A DNA stretch of 64,000 bases from Leptospira andrefontaineae (GTDB taxonomy: Bacteria > Spirochaetota > Leptospiria > Leptospirales > Leptospiraceae). Positions 1-9,670 of the stretch are shown piece by piece (positions within the stretch are counted from its first letter, which is position 1; the number at the start of each line of letters is the position of its first letter). The notes under the pieces are model-generated. The model did not search any database. It was not told the origin of the DNA and saw nothing but the letters and a program-made list of their open reading frames with translations. The translations under genes were made by a program, and so were the position numbers. Location of the stretch: positions 310,001 through 374,000 of the forward strand of contig NZ_RQEY01000010.1 in the NCBI RefSeq assembly GCF_004770105.1, in the 5' to 3' direction.

Positions 1-1
1 A

Positions 2-1300
2 ATGAAAAGATCCCTTTTTCTAGTATTCTTTTTTTCGAATATTCTATCCGCCGATACCTTACTTTCTCCTTTTTCTACAGGAGTTTCCTTTTCAGGATAT
101 GATTCCAGATATTATACGAAAAGACAAGAAACCGTTTGGTTTCGAGGAGAAGTTTGTTTCAAAAATTTTGTTTTGATCCTTCCCGACACGGAATGTCCCA
201 AACACAAAGTATTTTTTGAAAAAAGAGGAGAAACCTATTTTGGTTCTTATCTATTCGAGAATAAGAATTTTTATATTTCCTACGGGAATCGATTCAGACC
301 TCTAAATCATTTTTTCTTTTTAAGAGAGAAATTCGATTTTTCTTCGTTCTGGTTTTTAGAACAGCCAACTGTGAGAACAGGATTTTTAGGATTAAAATTC
401 GGGGGAAGTATATTAGGAACTTATTATGCAGAGGATTCTGCGAATAAACAGCCAGGTTTCTTCTTCAAACCGTACAAAAATTTTCTGGAATTAGCCTATT
501 CTCCCCAAACAAAAGAAGGATTTTTACTTTTAGAATTCCCTTCTTCGGAAGAGAGAAAATCTGAAAAGAGACCGTATTGGTTTAGGACTGAAATTTTCGG
601 GACTAAAAGAGATTTCCAGGGAATTGTATCCGCTTCTTGGGCAGATAGAGAGAAAGACAAAAGAATATTCGTTTCCGGATTCAGAGGAAGATCGGGGCAA
701 TTATTCCAGATTTCAGAAAGAACGGACCCGGAGGAAAAAGCGGAATTATTCAGATTCGTTTGGGAACCAGGACCATATAGAAGATTACAATTCGCAGAAT
801 CGAGTCGATATTCTTCCGATGGAAAAGAGATCTACTCTGCCCAATCTGTTTTAGGCAGGATGGAAATTTTAGAATTCCCTTGGTTTGCAATTTTAGCCCA
901 AGGAAGAGCCTATTCTTTTTCGGATCATTCTTCTTGGATTTTTGGAAAAGGTCTATATATATCTTATCAAAAAAAATTCTGGAGATGGGAATTAGGACAA
1001 GAGTGGAGAAAGAATGGTGATAAACTGACTGAAGCAAGTTTGCAAATTTCTATAGGTAAGAATTGGAAAATTTACTCTAGCCTCATTTATGCGGAAGAGA
1101 AAAATTTATATCCGGCTTTCGCAGAGGAATCCATTACTCCGGAAGAAACGGGTTTGGTTGTAACGGATAAATCCTTTTATTCGTTTCTGCGGATCTTTCA
1201 TCCTTACTTCGCAATTCATATTCGCCACACAAGGGAAAAGGAAGGTAGAGGCGACGGTTTAAGTATGAGATTTCAGGTATATATTCCTCTTTTCGATTGA
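2..1300 (+). CDS. Exported beta-rich hypothetical protein
   Basis: I do not recognise the family. The 432-residue product starts with a short basic end and a Phe-rich hydrophobic core ending near residue 17 (ILSA), a typical signal peptide, so the ATG at base 2 is probably the true start although upstream DNA is not visible. The rest is rich in Phe, Tyr and Trp with alternating polar and aromatic residues, and it ends in an aromatic strand (FQVYIPLF plus Asp). That would fit an outer-membrane beta-barrel, but this is inference; no known domain was seen. The gene converges on pssA across a hairpin. Confidence 0.75.
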   Translation: MKRSLFLVFFFSNILSADTLLSPFSTGVSFSGYDSRYYTKRQETVWFRGEVCFKNFVLILPDTECPKHKVFFEKRGETYFGSYLFENKNFYISYGNRFRPLNHFFFLREKFDFSSFWFLEQPTVRTGFLGLKFGGSILGTYYAEDSANKQPGFFFKPYKNFLELAYSPQTKEGFLLLEFPSSEERKSEKRPYWFRTEIFGTKRDFQGIVSASWADREKDKRIFVSGFRGRSGQLFQISERTDPEEKAELFRFVWEPGPYRRLQFAESSRYSSDGKEIYSAQSVLGRMEILEFPWFAILAQGRAYSFSDHSSWIFGKGLYISYQKKFWRWELGQEWRKNGDKLTEASLQISIGKNWKIYSSLIYAEEKNLYPAFAEESITPEETGLVVTDKSFYSFLRIFHPYFAIHIRHTREKEGRGDGLSMRFQVYIPLFD

Positions 1301-1328
1301 AATATCTCAAACCGCAGCGCAAATGAAA

Positions 1329-1348
1329 AAGCGGCCTTTCAACCGCTT
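1329..1348 (-). terminator. Hairpin terminator downstream of pssA
   Basis: A six-base stem (AAGCGG/CCGCTT) with an eight-base loop lies between two convergent genes. On the minus strand it is followed by a run of five T, as expected for an intrinsic terminator of the pssA operon. On the plus strand the T-tract is poor. Confidence 0.6.
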
Positions 1349-1383
1349 CTACTTTATAAAAACCTAAAGTTTGAGAAAAACTT

Positions 1384-2142
1384 TCAGTCCAGTTTGACTC
1401 TCAGTTCTTGCAGAATATGGATCAGGAAAGTCAAAATCCCTGAGAAGATATAAAGACAGATCAGTCCATACACAAGCCAAGGCCAACGAGCGAATCCTAC
1501 AAAGAACAAAGCGATCAAAGCAGCTCCAAGCATCAAACCAGCGCGTAAAGGGCTCAGCTTGGAACGAATCGCTACCTGAGGTTTTCCATAACGTATATTA
1601 GAAACCATTAAAAATGCAATTAGGATAAACAAAGGAATCCCTAACCAATGAGGAAGAGTATGATCTTTTCCTAAAAAGATCGGGAGAAATCCGATAGTAA
1701 TTCCTGCAATCGGAGAAGGTAATCCTGTAAAAGAAGAAGGATCATGAGCTACATTAAATCTTGCTAATCTGTATGCGGCACAGGCAGGGAAGATAGCTGC
1801 GATCAGCATTCCAATAGGGAAAAGATCTTCTTTTCCGAAAACGTCGATCTTATATTCACTCAAAACCATATTATAAAAAAGGAATCCAGGTGCGATACCG
1901 AAGGCGGTAAGATCTGCAAGACTGTCCAAGTCAGCGCCTAACTCGCTAGTTGCATCCAATGCTCTTGCAGTCATTCCATCCAATCCATCGCAGATCGCCG
2001 CGAGTAAGATGAAAAATCCGGAGAGTATATAGGATTGAGGTCCGTTACCTGTTGCCTCGGATGCGATCAGTATGGAAACAAATCCCATACTTAAGTTCCC
2101 GAGAGTGATCATATTTGGAATCCAATGTAGCCTGCGATTCAT
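1384..2142 (-). CDS. pssA: CDP-diacylglycerol-serine O-phosphatidyltransferase
   Basis: This is an inner-membrane CDP-alcohol phosphatidyltransferase that would make phosphatidylserine from CDP-diacylglycerol and serine, the precursor of phosphatidylethanolamine. The family motif D-x2-DG-x2-AR-x8-G-x3-D-x3-D is complete: D52, D55, G56, A59, R60, G69, D73 and D77. The 252 residues carry several hydrophobic segments, as usual for PssA. The ATG overlaps the tsaD stop as ATGA and has a CAGGAG ribosome site about ten bases upstream. It is the last gene of the minus-strand operon. Confidence 0.92.
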   Translation of the reverse strand: MNRRLHWIPNMITLGNLSMGFVSILIASEATGNGPQSYILSGFFILLAAICDGLDGMTARALDATSELGADLDSLADLTAFGIAPGFLFYNMVLSEYKIDVFGKEDLFPIGMLIAAIFPACAAYRLARFNVAHDPSSFTGLPSPIAGITIGFLPIFLGKDHTLPHWLGIPLFILIAFLMVSNIRYGKPQVAIRSKLSPLRAGLMLGAALIALFFVGFARWPWLVYGLICLYIFSGILTFLIHILQELRVKLD

Positions 2143-3155
2143 ATATAGGTCTCCTGCCTTACCGGACTTACAGTAAAGTCCAAACTCTTAGAATATCCCT
2201 GTTTAAATAGATAATAACCGAGGGCAGCAACCATCGCGCCGTTATCCGTGCAGTAGATCTTTTTTTGGGGAGAGAAAAATTCCAGGGAATTTTTTTCCGC
2301 GAATTGGGATAATCTGTTACGAAGTGTAGAATTCGCCAAGACCCCTCCTCCCGCTACGATCCTTTTAATTCCTGTAATCGAAACCGCACGTTTTAGGTTT
2401 CTTTCCACAAGCTCGAATGCCGTCTTCTGGAAATGATAACATACTGCCTGAACGGATAGATCCGGTTGTTTTGCGATCAAATGGGCAACAGCAGTTTTTA
2501 AACCTGAAAAAGAAAACGCAACACGATCCTGTTCCAGATTCCTAAGCAAAGGAGGTAAAAGATCTTTCTCCTTCGGCCCAGGAACATATTTAGATGCTTC
2601 CTTTTCGATTGGAGGTCCACCCGGATACGGTAGGGATAATAGGCCCGCAACCTTATCGAATGCTTCGCCCAAAGCATCGTCCATCGTATCTCCTACCACT
2701 TCCATTTTACCGAAATGAGGGATTTTATAGATTGCAGAGTTCCCACCTGAAAGAAGTAAACCTAATACAGGAAAGACCGGCTCCACCTCTTCTAAATGTA
2801 ATACTGCAAAATGAGCCTGTAAATGACAAAGTGGAACAATAGGTGTCCCATACACGGCATGAATGGATCTTGCAAGTTGTGCCCCGATCATGAGTGAACC
2901 TGTCAAACCGGGAGATCTAGTCACAGCCACATAGTCCAGATCGCCAAGTTGCAGTTTAGATTCTTCTAAAACTTCAGAGAGAAGAGGATTGATCTTTTCT
3001 AAATGAGCTCGGGAAGCAATCTCCGGAACAATTCCTCTAAAAGGTTTATGCAGATCTATCTGGCTAAAAATTTTTAGGGAAAGTAATTCTTTCCCATCTT
3101 TTACTATAGCTAGACTGGTTTCGTCGCAGCTAGTCTCTATTCCAAGACCGATCAT
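2139..3155 (-). CDS. tsaD: tRNA N6-threonylcarbamoyladenosine transferase TsaD
   Basis: TsaD (Gcp/YgjD) transfers the threonylcarbamoyl group to A37 of ANN-decoding tRNAs together with TsaB, TsaC and TsaE. The product opens with the family signature [10 protein letters not shown] and has the metal-binding His pair at H111 and H115 (HLQAH), the same numbering as in E. coli. The later [14 protein letters not shown] and AGGGVLANS motifs also fit. I chose the ATG at 3155; a TTG two codons upstream overlaps the previous stop. The length of 338 residues is normal. It is coupled to the S41 protease upstream and pssA downstream. Confidence 0.95.
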   Translation of the reverse strand: MIGLGIETSCDETSLAIVKDGKELLSLKIFSQIDLHKPFRGIVPEIASRAHLEKINPLLSEVLEESKLQLGDLDYVAVTRSPGLTGSLMIGAQLARSIHAVYGTPIVPLCHLQAHFAVLHLEEVEPVFPVLGLLLSGGNSAIYKIPHFGKMEVVGDTMDDALGEAFDKVAGLLSLPYPGGPPIEKEASKYVPGPKEKDLLPPLLRNLEQDRVAFSFSGLKTAVAHLIAKQPDLSVQAVCYHFQKTAFELVERNLKRAVSITGIKRIVAGGGVLANSTLRNRLSQFAEKNSLEFFSPQKKIYCTDNGAMVAALGYYLFKQGYSKSLDFTVSPVRQETYI

Positions 3156-3157
3156 GG

Positions 3158-4525
3158 TCAAGATTTGGAAGAAAGTAGATCCACTGCTTTTTTCAACTGA
3201 GGATCCAATTCCAAATCGGTCATACTTCTGTCTTTTTCCGGTTGGGTTTTATTTTTATAAACTGCCCTAGCAACATCCGAACTAAGTTTGATCCCTTGGT
3301 CTTTAAGAGCCTTTTCGAAATTTAAAAAGTTCTGTTCATTATACTCGGGATATTTTGCAGCAAGTTGATCTAGTAGTTTTTTCTCACTAATCTTTCTGAG
3401 ATAAAAACGATCATCTTCATTCGGTTCTATTCCTTTTACAACCACATCCGGTTGGATACCTTTTCCATGAAGTGATTTACCGGAAGGAGTATAATACTTT
3501 TGAACTGTAAGTTTTACCGCCATTCCGAAAGAAAGTGGATAAACGATCTGCACGGAACCTTTTCCAAAAGAAGTAACTCCTAGGATTTTTCCTCTTTTGT
3601 GATCCTGGATCGCCCCGGCAAAAATTTCAGAAGCGGAAGCAGAACCTTCATTTATAAGAACAACTAAAGGTATAGAAGTATATTTGTCTCCTTTGCCTGT
3701 TGACTTGGAAACGTCTGCGAGTTCTCCACCTCTTCCTCTCACCGAAACTATATCCAAACCTTCCGGAAGAAAAATATCGGATAATGCAACGGATAAAGGT
3801 AATAATCCACCGGGATTCATTCTTAAATCTACGATCAGACCTTCCGATTTTTTATCTGCGAGTAACTTGAGATGTTTTTTAAATTCTTCTAATGTGTTCT
3901 CTCCCATGAACTGGTTCAAGCGGAGATATCCCACTTTTTCTTTTTCGAAAAAATAGGAACGAACATATCTTATTTTAATGTTTTCTCGAACTAATGTGAA
4001 CTGCAAAGGTTCTTTGATATTTTTTCGTTCTACCTTGATACTTACGGAACTTCCAGGTTTTCCACGCATTAGTTTGATCCCTTCTGCGTAGCCCAAGTTT
4101 GCCGTACTTTTGCCGTCGATCTCAATGATCCTGTCTTGAGGAAGTATCCCAGCTTTCATTGCAGGAGTATCTTCAATGGGGGAAACAACTACAATGGCTC
4201 CATCCGTATAGGCCACTTCCATTCCGACCCCACCGAAAGATCCACGAGTCTCTTCCCGCATTTGTCTATATTCTTCTTCTTCCAAGAAAGAAGAATGAGG
4301 ATCTCCCAGAGATCCTAACATTCCTTTGATCGCACCTAAGAATACTTTTTCTTCGTCTACGGTTTCTACATAACCGTTTTGCATAAGTCCGAAAACTTCA
4401 TGAAATAATTGCAGATATTTTTCAGCAGTTTCCGAAACCGCTTTTGCATGGACCGGACGAAATACAAGTGTAGTAAATAGGATCAGAACTAAACTGACCC
4501 AGGCAAATCTTTCCTTATTCTTCAT
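3158..4525 (-). CDS. ctpA: S41-family carboxy-terminal processing protease
   Basis: This is an envelope protease of the CtpA/Prc type. An N-terminal signal/anchor segment spans about residues 9-27. A PDZ domain (about 95-175) contains the GVGM and [12 protein letters not shown] elements. The S41 catalytic domain follows, with the Ser-Lys dyad S297 (GSASASE) and K322 (SFGKGS); the 25-residue spacing matches known CTPs. About 455 residues is a usual length. Its start overlaps the end of the small upstream lipoprotein gene by 11 bases, which suggests translational coupling. Substrates cannot be read from the sequence. Confidence 0.93.
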   Translation of the reverse strand: MKNKERFAWVSLVLILFTTLVFRPVHAKAVSETAEKYLQLFHEVFGLMQNGYVETVDEEKVFLGAIKGMLGSLGDPHSSFLEEEEYRQMREETRGSFGGVGMEVAYTDGAIVVVSPIEDTPAMKAGILPQDRIIEIDGKSTANLGYAEGIKLMRGKPGSSVSIKVERKNIKEPLQFTLVRENIKIRYVRSYFFEKEKVGYLRLNQFMGENTLEEFKKHLKLLADKKSEGLIVDLRMNPGGLLPLSVALSDIFLPEGLDIVSVRGRGGELADVSKSTGKGDKYTSIPLVVLINEGSASASEIFAGAIQDHKRGKILGVTSFGKGSVQIVYPLSFGMAVKLTVQKYYTPSGKSLHGKGIQPDVVVKGIEPNEDDRFYLRKISEKKLLDQLAAKYPEYNEQNFLNFEKALKDQGIKLSSDVARAVYKNKTQPEKDRSMTDLELDPQLKKAVDLLSSKS

Positions 4526-4817
4526 TTTTGCCGACCAATGCGAAGTAAGTCTTCGGATATTTGATACGAATTTGCTCCATTACGGAATCCTTATCTAGTT
4601 GGTATCTTTCACAGGCGGCTTCCAAAATTCCGGAATCCTTTCGAATGGTTTGTTCTGAAGCGTAATTCAATCTTTCCGCAAGGCGGGCCTCAGTCAGATA
4701 TTCAAGGACTAGTTTTAAATCCTTGTCTCCGATCTCTTTTTTTCGGGAGGCGCAATCGAATAATAAAAGTAACAGGAAGAAGGCCGCGAAAACGCGGAAA
4801 AAGGAAAGATAGTTCAC
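4515..4817 (-). CDS. Small putative lipoprotein
   Basis: This 100-residue protein has a hydrophobic leader followed by a spirochaete-type lipobox, with the acceptor Cys at residue 22 (LLFDC). The mature part is short, charged and predicted helical. I do not recognise a family. It is the first gene of the operon with the S41 protease, tsaD and pssA, and its 3' end overlaps the protease start, so it may be co-expressed with the protease. Any functional link to the protease is inference. Confidence 0.75.
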   Translation of the reverse strand: MNYLSFFRVFAAFFLLLLLFDCASRKKEIGDKDLKLVLEYLTEARLAERLNYASEQTIRKDSGILEAACERYQLDKDSVMEQIRIKYPKTYFALVGKNEE

Positions 4818-4876
4818 TCTTTCAAAATCTTTCCTCTCTCAAGGGCTAATGTCAACTCCGAAATCCGGAGCGTTTA

Positions 4877-5485
4877 TCAATAGGAACGGTAAAGACCGAT
4901 CAACTTTCCTACGATGGTTACTTTTTTACTACGGATTGGTTTGTATTTTGGATTTCTAGCTTCCAAACGAATATGATCCGCTTCTTTAAAATACACCTTC
5001 AAAGTTGCTTCGTCTTCGATCAATGCAACTACGATCTCTCCATTTCGAGCGATATCCTTTTTCTGGATAATAGCCACGTCTCCATCATTGATACCAGCTT
5101 CTATCATGGAATCCCCCTGCACTTTCAGAGCAAAAGTAATCCCTTTAGAGGCCATCTCTTCCGGAACTGGGATATATGCTTCTATATTTTCTTCGGCAAG
5201 GATGGGGAGTCCGGCGGCCACTCTACCTAAGAGAGGGATACTTGGAGTGGGAACTGGTAAACTTTCGAATGGACTTTGGCGGGTAAGCTCTATGGCTCTG
5301 GATTGGTTCTTGGAGGTCTTGAGATATCCTTTTTTCTCAATGGCTTTTAGGTGATCGTAAGCACCCTTTGCTGTAATCCCGAACTCATCTCCAATCTCTC
5401 TGATCGTTGGCGGAAAGCCTCTTTCTTTGATCACATTCGTAATAAACTGTAAAACAGCGAGTTGCTTTTCCGTTAGATCTTTCAT
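4877..5485 (-). CDS. lexA: LexA repressor, SOS regulator
   Basis: LexA represses DNA-damage genes and cleaves itself when RecA is activated. The N-terminal winged helix includes PPTIREIGDEFGIT. The self-cleavage bond is A91-G92 (RVAAGLP), and the Ser-Lys dyad is S126 (QGDSM) and K163 (ATLKVYF). All three positions are shifted by seven from E. coli, so the protease half is intact. I use the ATG at 5485; a TTG start three codons upstream is less likely. The 202 residues match the family. Upstream I found no copy of the TTTG-N5-CAAA box reported for Leptospira; the only small palindrome is TTGCGCAA at 5513-5520. It is divergent from the toxin-antitoxin pair. Confidence 0.95.
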   Translation of the reverse strand: MKDLTEKQLAVLQFITNVIKERGFPPTIREIGDEFGITAKGAYDHLKAIEKKGYLKTSKNQSRAIELTRQSPFESLPVPTPSIPLLGRVAAGLPILAEENIEAYIPVPEEMASKGITFALKVQGDSMIEAGINDGDVAIIQKKDIARNGEIVVALIEDEATLKVYFKEADHIRLEARNPKYKPIRSKKVTIVGKLIGLYRSY

Positions 5486-5607
5486 GCTTAACAAGTTATT
5501 AGTGAATAAATGTTGCGCAAGTACTTTTTTGGTGATATTATTTTTAAATAAAAAGCGGGGTCAAAAGGAAGATGAATAAAAAACAATTGAATCACTCAGA
5601 GACTAAT

Positions 5608-5629
5608 AGTAGTCTAAAAATAGACTACT
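5608..5629. promoter_or_regulatory. Perfect inverted repeat before the antitoxin
   Basis: A perfect 9-base inverted repeat, AGTAGTCTA and TAGACTACT, is separated by AAAA. It ends two bases before the ATG at 5632, where the conserved antitoxin domain begins. Phd/YefM antitoxins usually repress their own operon by binding such palindromes, so an operator is the likeliest reading. A hairpin masking the start codon region is the alternative. If translation began at 5572 the repeat would lie inside the coding sequence. Confidence 0.55.
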
Positions 5630-5631
5630 TT

Positions 5632-5868
5632 ATGAAGAAGATCAATTTAAGTGAGGCAAAGGCCCATTTAGGGCGTTATTTAAAAGCAGCAAGTTCTGGC
5701 GAAAGAATCGTCATATCTGAACGAAATCGTCCCATCGTGGAACTCGTAGCCATCTCTATGCCCAAGACTAAAAAGCTCAAACCTGGGCTATTGGCCGGTA
5801 AATTCACTGTGCCGGATAATTTTAATTCCCCGCTTATAGAATTCGAATCCGATTTTTACGGGGAATAG
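5632..5868 (+). CDS. Phd/YefM-type antitoxin
   Basis: The product has the N-terminal Phd/YefM DNA-binding fold: INLSEAKAHLGRYL, then GERIVISERNRPIVEL. The C-terminal tail ends in acidic and aromatic residues (ESDFYGE) that would wrap the toxin. It would neutralise the PIN ribonuclease encoded 65 bases downstream and probably repress the pair. I start at ATG 5632, which gives 78 residues, because homologues begin at this methionine. An in-frame ATG at 5572 has an AAGGAAG site directly abutting it, too close to be convincing; 5632 has no clear ribosome site, so the start is uncertain. Confidence 0.8.
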   Translation: MKKINLSEAKAHLGRYLKAASSGERIVISERNRPIVELVAISMPKTKKLKPGLLAGKFTVPDNFNSPLIEFESDFYGE

Positions 5869-5933
5869 TCGCTTCGCTCCTGAAACCTAAATAACCATCT
5901 ATAGATAACCTAAATTTCGGAACCGACTATAAC

Positions 5934-6335
5934 TTGCGAACAATCCTATTAGATACGCAGATCATTCTTTGGTTTTTATTGGAGGATCCGAAACTTCCCA
6001 CTGTGATTAAGGAACTATGTAAGGAAGAAGATACCAGACTTCTATTTCATCAAGTCTCCCTATGGGAAATCCAGATTAAATACGATTTAGGAAAGCTGCC
6101 TTTGCCCGAACCGCCAGGGAATTTTTTAGTAACAGCTTGTATTCAATCCGGTTTGGAAAAAGCAAGTATGCAGGACGAAGCAATCTTCTTCTTAACTAGG
6201 CTCCCGAATATACACAGAGATCCATTTGATAGACTACTTCTTTCCCACGCAATGATCAACGGCTGGGAATTCGCTACTTCCGATGAAATCGTCCAAAAAT
6301 ATCCGGTTAGAATATTAGAAAATATTAAAACTTAA
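5934..6335 (+). CDS. PIN-domain toxin (VapC-like ribonuclease)
   Basis: This PIN-domain protein carries the acidic residues expected of a metal-dependent ribonuclease: the first Asp in LLDTQIILW, Glu in SLWEIQIKYDLGKL, and the late Asp motif HRDPFDRLL plus ATSDE. This is the sub-type typically paired with Phd antitoxins. The frame is closed upstream by a stop near 5893 and contains no ATG, so the start is most likely the TTG at 5934 (133 residues). Its 3' end overlaps the end of the convergent efflux adaptor gene by 11 bases. Confidence 0.85.
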   Translation: MRTILLDTQIILWFLLEDPKLPTVIKELCKEEDTRLLFHQVSLWEIQIKYDLGKLPLPEPPGNFLVTACIQSGLEKASMQDEAIFFLTRLPNIHRDPFDRLLLSHAMINGWEFATSDEIVQKYPVRILENIKT

Positions 6336-7506
6336 GGAATTCGCTCTTTAGGACAAAGGAACCCTTGGAGACAACTTCTGAGCCGTCAGGAAGTCCGCCT
6401 AAGATGATAATATCATCTTCTATTGTGTCCCCTACTACAACATTTACCGCTTCGAAACTACCTTCTCCACGGGGAACAAATACGAAAAATTTTCCTTCTA
6501 TCTCATGGACTGCCTCTAGAGGGATCATCTTACGTTTTCCTCCCCCAGTGCTGACCACAAGACCGGCAACTTTTGCAGTAACAGTTTGGCCAGGCTTTAG
6601 TTTATTTCCTTTATTGGAGACCATGATCCTGAGTTTTGCGGTACGTTTTACGTTATCTAAAACCGTTCCTACATAACCTACTTTTCCTTGGATCTGGACA
6701 CTGCTATGTTCGTCTCCTAGAGGAAAGATAGTAGCCTGTGCACCTTCCCTCACTCCACCTAGATCTTTTTCATACACGTCGAGTAAGACCCAAAGATGAC
6801 TTAGATTAGCAATCGTGAATAATTCTTCGTTACGAGTTACTTGTTGTCCAAGGATCGCTTTTCTTTCGGTGACTTCCCCGTTGATAGGGCTTCGGAGAAT
6901 AAGGTTAGAAGAAACATAGATCCCTCTTTCAATCCCTTCGATCTCGGAAGGAGTCAGACCGTAATTGTCCAACTTGATACGAGTGGTTTCCACTTCTGTT
7001 CTTGCAGTTTTGTACTGCATCGTTGCGAACTCGTATTCTTTTGCCGAAGTAACTTTCATTTCAAAAAGTTCCTTCGCACGATCCGCCTGCATCTTTAATG
7101 CGTCCAAAGATGCTCTTGCTTTTACATAGGCCGCTTCCACTTCTCCCAATTGGATGGAAGATAAAATTGCTAACGGGGATCCTTGGCTAACTCGATCTCC
7201 TTCTTTAACCAAAACTTTTTTTATCCTGGCTTCGACCTGAGAGCCTACCTTTGCCATACTTTCCGGATCGTAGGTGATCCTACCGGGTAATGCAAGTTCT
7301 TCGAATTGAGAGACTTCTTTTAAACCAACATACGTGAGAGGATGTCTTCTTAATACATCTTCCGGAACTATGAATACGTTTTTGTTTTCTTCAGTGATCT
7401 TTTTTTCAGGCTTCTTTTTGGAGAAGTATTTGAATCCAAAAAATGCGATCGTGATACCCAAGACTAAAACGATCAGAACTTTATATTTTTGGAATAATAG
7501 TTTCAT
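6325..7506 (-). CDS. RND efflux periplasmic adaptor (CusB/CzcB-like)
   Basis: This is a membrane-fusion protein of the heavy-metal/RND type. It has an N-terminal membrane anchor (about residues 8-26) and a biotinyl-lipoyl hairpin half (VEARIKKVLVKEGDRVSQG). A long alpha-hairpin covers about 115-190, the second lipoyl half follows (LRSPINGEVTERKAILGQQV), and beta-barrel/MP domains end the protein. It would bridge an inner-membrane pump and the TolC protein encoded two bases upstream. No RND pump gene follows; the next gene is the convergent PIN toxin. The substrate cannot be fixed, although the adaptor looks most like metal-efflux CusB/CzcB. Confidence 0.88.
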   Translation of the reverse strand: MKLLFQKYKVLIVLVLGITIAFFGFKYFSKKKPEKKITEENKNVFIVPEDVLRRHPLTYVGLKEVSQFEELALPGRITYDPESMAKVGSQVEARIKKVLVKEGDRVSQGSPLAILSSIQLGEVEAAYVKARASLDALKMQADRAKELFEMKVTSAKEYEFATMQYKTARTEVETTRIKLDNYGLTPSEIEGIERGIYVSSNLILRSPINGEVTERKAILGQQVTRNEELFTIANLSHLWVLLDVYEKDLGGVREGAQATIFPLGDEHSSVQIQGKVGYVGTVLDNVKRTAKLRIMVSNKGNKLKPGQTVTAKVAGLVVSTGGGKRKMIPLEAVHEIEGKFFVFVPRGEGSFEAVNVVVGDTIEDDIIILGGLPDGSEVVSKGSFVLKSEFLKF

Positions 7507-7508
7507 TG

Positions 7509-8969
7509 TTATTCTCCCTGCGTCCTGTTTGCAGAAGAAATTTCCGCGATTTTTCCGGTTGCAGCCTTATAGTTTTCTACCGCATTAAAATATAAATATA
7601 GTAGGTCGTAATATTCTCTTAGGATGGTGAGGTAGTTTTTTTCTGCTTGGAGGAAGGTTACTTGATCGGAGGCGCCGCGGACATATGCAATTCTGGACTT
7701 CTCTTCCAATTGTTTGTTCTTTTGAAGAAGGTTAATCCTTTCGTATTTGGTTAAGAGTTCTTCTCTCGCCAAGAGTTCTTTTTTTGCGGCTTCTATCTCA
7801 GCGATTATTTCTCTCTTTTTTGCATCCAAGGCCAATTCGAATTTTCTATATTCTTCTTTTGCGGAATATACTTTTCCTTGGCCTCTATCGTTCAAAGGAA
7901 TTGGAATGGAAGCGAATACTCCTCCATAATTTTCCCCACCTTTGACTCTCCATTCTCCACCTAACTGCAACCAGCCGTAAGACTCCCTTCTTTGCAGTTC
8001 TATATTCATCTTCTTCTCTTGGAGCCTTTGTTCCAAGGCAGTAAGATCAGGACGTTCTATAGAAGGAAAATCCTCTTTTAGATGAAGTCCCATTTCTTCC
8101 AAAGGTCTGAACTTCATGGAGTCCACTTTGAATGCAAATACACCTTCTTCTTCGGATAGGCCGGAAAGGATCCGTAAATCCTTTTCGATTACCTGCCTGC
8201 GAACGATCGCATCACGGTAGAATTTTTCTACCTGTATCCGTTCTAGCTCGAGACGTTCGAATTCTAAAGGAGAGATGTCCCCCTTCTGCACCCTAAACTT
8301 TGTTAGTTCCAAAAGGTCGCTATAGTTTTCGTAGAATTCTTTGTTTGTATCTACTAGAAGTGTAAGAAATACGAATGCCCAATAATTTTGGCGAAGTCTC
8401 ATTCTGAAAATTCGATCGAAATTTCGGAAGTCTTGGATAGAAGCTTCGAATGATTTTTTAGCGACTCTAGTTCTAAGAGGAACAACTCCGTATACGTCCA
8501 CTTCTTGGTACATACCCGGAGCAGTTTCCGGACTTCCACCTTGGGAATTAGGAGTTCCACCGATGAACTGTTGTTGGAACTGAATGACCGGATTTCGATA
8601 TAAGGAAGCAGTGATTACCCTTCCTCTTTCGATCCCCATATTTTGTTTTTCGGATAAATACAGAGGGTTGTTTGAAATCGCATATTCGGTTAATCGATCC
8701 ACATCCCAGTCTATGACCTTGCCGCTAGTCGAACTAACACTTGTCGATGTATTGGTTACCGGAGTTGTTTGGTTAGGTTTAGTAACCGTGTTTCCCTTTT
8801 TATCTTCGATAGCCGTTTCGAAAGGAATGGTTTCCGGAAATACAAGTGTCCCAAAAGGAAATAAGAAGGAAGAAGCTGCAAAAATAGAAAGAAGGATCCA
8901 ACTTCTGTTCTTATTATAGGAAGTTCTATCGAGTATATCTTGTTCGTGTCCCGATTGGAAGTCTTGCAT
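7509..8969 (-). CDS. TolC-family outer-membrane efflux protein
   Basis: This 486-residue outer membrane factor would form the exit duct of a tripartite efflux system. After a long N-terminus, a hydrophobic leader lies at about residues 24-45. The rest shows the two-fold repeat of long amphipathic helices usual in TolC/CusC proteins, such as LRQNYWAFVFLTLLVDTNKEF and its second-half counterpart near RIAYVRGASDQVTFLQAE. The start has an AAGGAAAGAGG site. It is followed after two bases by the adaptor gene, forming a clear operon that lacks the usual third member. Confidence 0.88.
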   Translation of the reverse strand: MQDFQSGHEQDILDRTSYNKNRSWILLSIFAASSFLFPFGTLVFPETIPFETAIEDKKGNTVTKPNQTTPVTNTSTSVSSTSGKVIDWDVDRLTEYAISNNPLYLSEKQNMGIERGRVITASLYRNPVIQFQQQFIGGTPNSQGGSPETAPGMYQEVDVYGVVPLRTRVAKKSFEASIQDFRNFDRIFRMRLRQNYWAFVFLTLLVDTNKEFYENYSDLLELTKFRVQKGDISPLEFERLELERIQVEKFYRDAIVRRQVIEKDLRILSGLSEEEGVFAFKVDSMKFRPLEEMGLHLKEDFPSIERPDLTALEQRLQEKKMNIELQRRESYGWLQLGGEWRVKGGENYGGVFASIPIPLNDRGQGKVYSAKEEYRKFELALDAKKREIIAEIEAAKKELLAREELLTKYERINLLQKNKQLEEKSRIAYVRGASDQVTFLQAEKNYLTILREYYDLLYLYFNAVENYKAATGKIAEISSANRTQGE

Positions 8970-9043
8970 CCTCTTTCCTTATGACTATTTCAATATCAAG
9001 CCCTGGTACCGCAAGTCCGTTTGCCTTTTTAGAAGATTTCATT

Positions 9044-9637
9044 TTAGAAAAGCCGGAATAAGTACCATTTCCCGTCCTGTTTTATGAAATATGGGTTGAT
9101 CAGTTCCCTTTCTAGTTTCTGGTTCTCTTTAAATTTGAGTTTTAACTCGCAAGCATTCTTGCTCTCGTAATAAAAATCGACCTCGATCCCTCCGGAAGAG
9201 AGAAATAGATCTCGGACTGTCCTGACATCTTTTGAGTTCTTCTGTTTTTCTAATAGATCTCGATCGAAGAAGTATATGCGAAAATAATTATCTGCAGTGG
9301 AAAGCTCTTGGATAAGTTGTTCTCTGGTCCAATTCCCTTTTACGTCCAGATAGATCCCATCTTTTTTGGATACTAGCTCTGGCAAAAAATTCAGATCTCT
9401 TGAGATCGTTCCTGAAACAAGACGTTGTACCAATTTCAGGATCTCTTCCGTGTCCTTGGAATGTTCTCCGGTATGTCCCGCTAAAAAAACTTTTCCTTGA
9501 GTGATAACTGGAGGAATTTCAGGACTTCGCTTAGCAGAAAGAGGAGATTCCACCTTCGTAACGCAAGAAACTTGTAATAATATTAGAAGTAATAATCCTC
9601 TGAACAAAACGGATCCGCAAAATGATAGATGGAACAT
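9044..9637 (-). CDS. Putative lipoprotein of unknown function
   Basis: This 197-residue protein has a hydrophobic leader ending in a spirochaetal lipobox with Cys at residue 25 (LLQVSC). The mature part is mixed alpha/beta with many charged residues and ends in a compact segment (KQDGKWYLFRLF) that resembles the last strand of SnoaL/NTF2-type folds. That resemblance is weak and I would not assign a function. It lies 33 bases downstream of the TPR protein on the same strand and may share its transcript. Confidence 0.7.
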   Translation of the reverse strand: MFHLSFCGSVLFRGLLLLILLQVSCVTKVESPLSAKRSPEIPPVITQGKVFLAGHTGEHSKDTEEILKLVQRLVSGTISRDLNFLPELVSKKDGIYLDVKGNWTREQLIQELSTADNYFRIYFFDRDLLEKQKNSKDVRTVRDLFLSSGGIEVDFYYESKNACELKLKFKENQKLERELINPYFIKQDGKWYLFRLF

Positions 9638-9670
9638 GTTTAGGACCCCTGATCAAACTGAAGGTTCCCT

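Noticed and set aside
5486..5571. Search for a TTTG-N5-CAAA LexA box upstream of lexA
   Set aside because: No copy with both halves was found on either strand; TTTTGACCCCGC on the minus strand has only the left half. TTGCGCAA at 5513-5520 is too short to call an operator.
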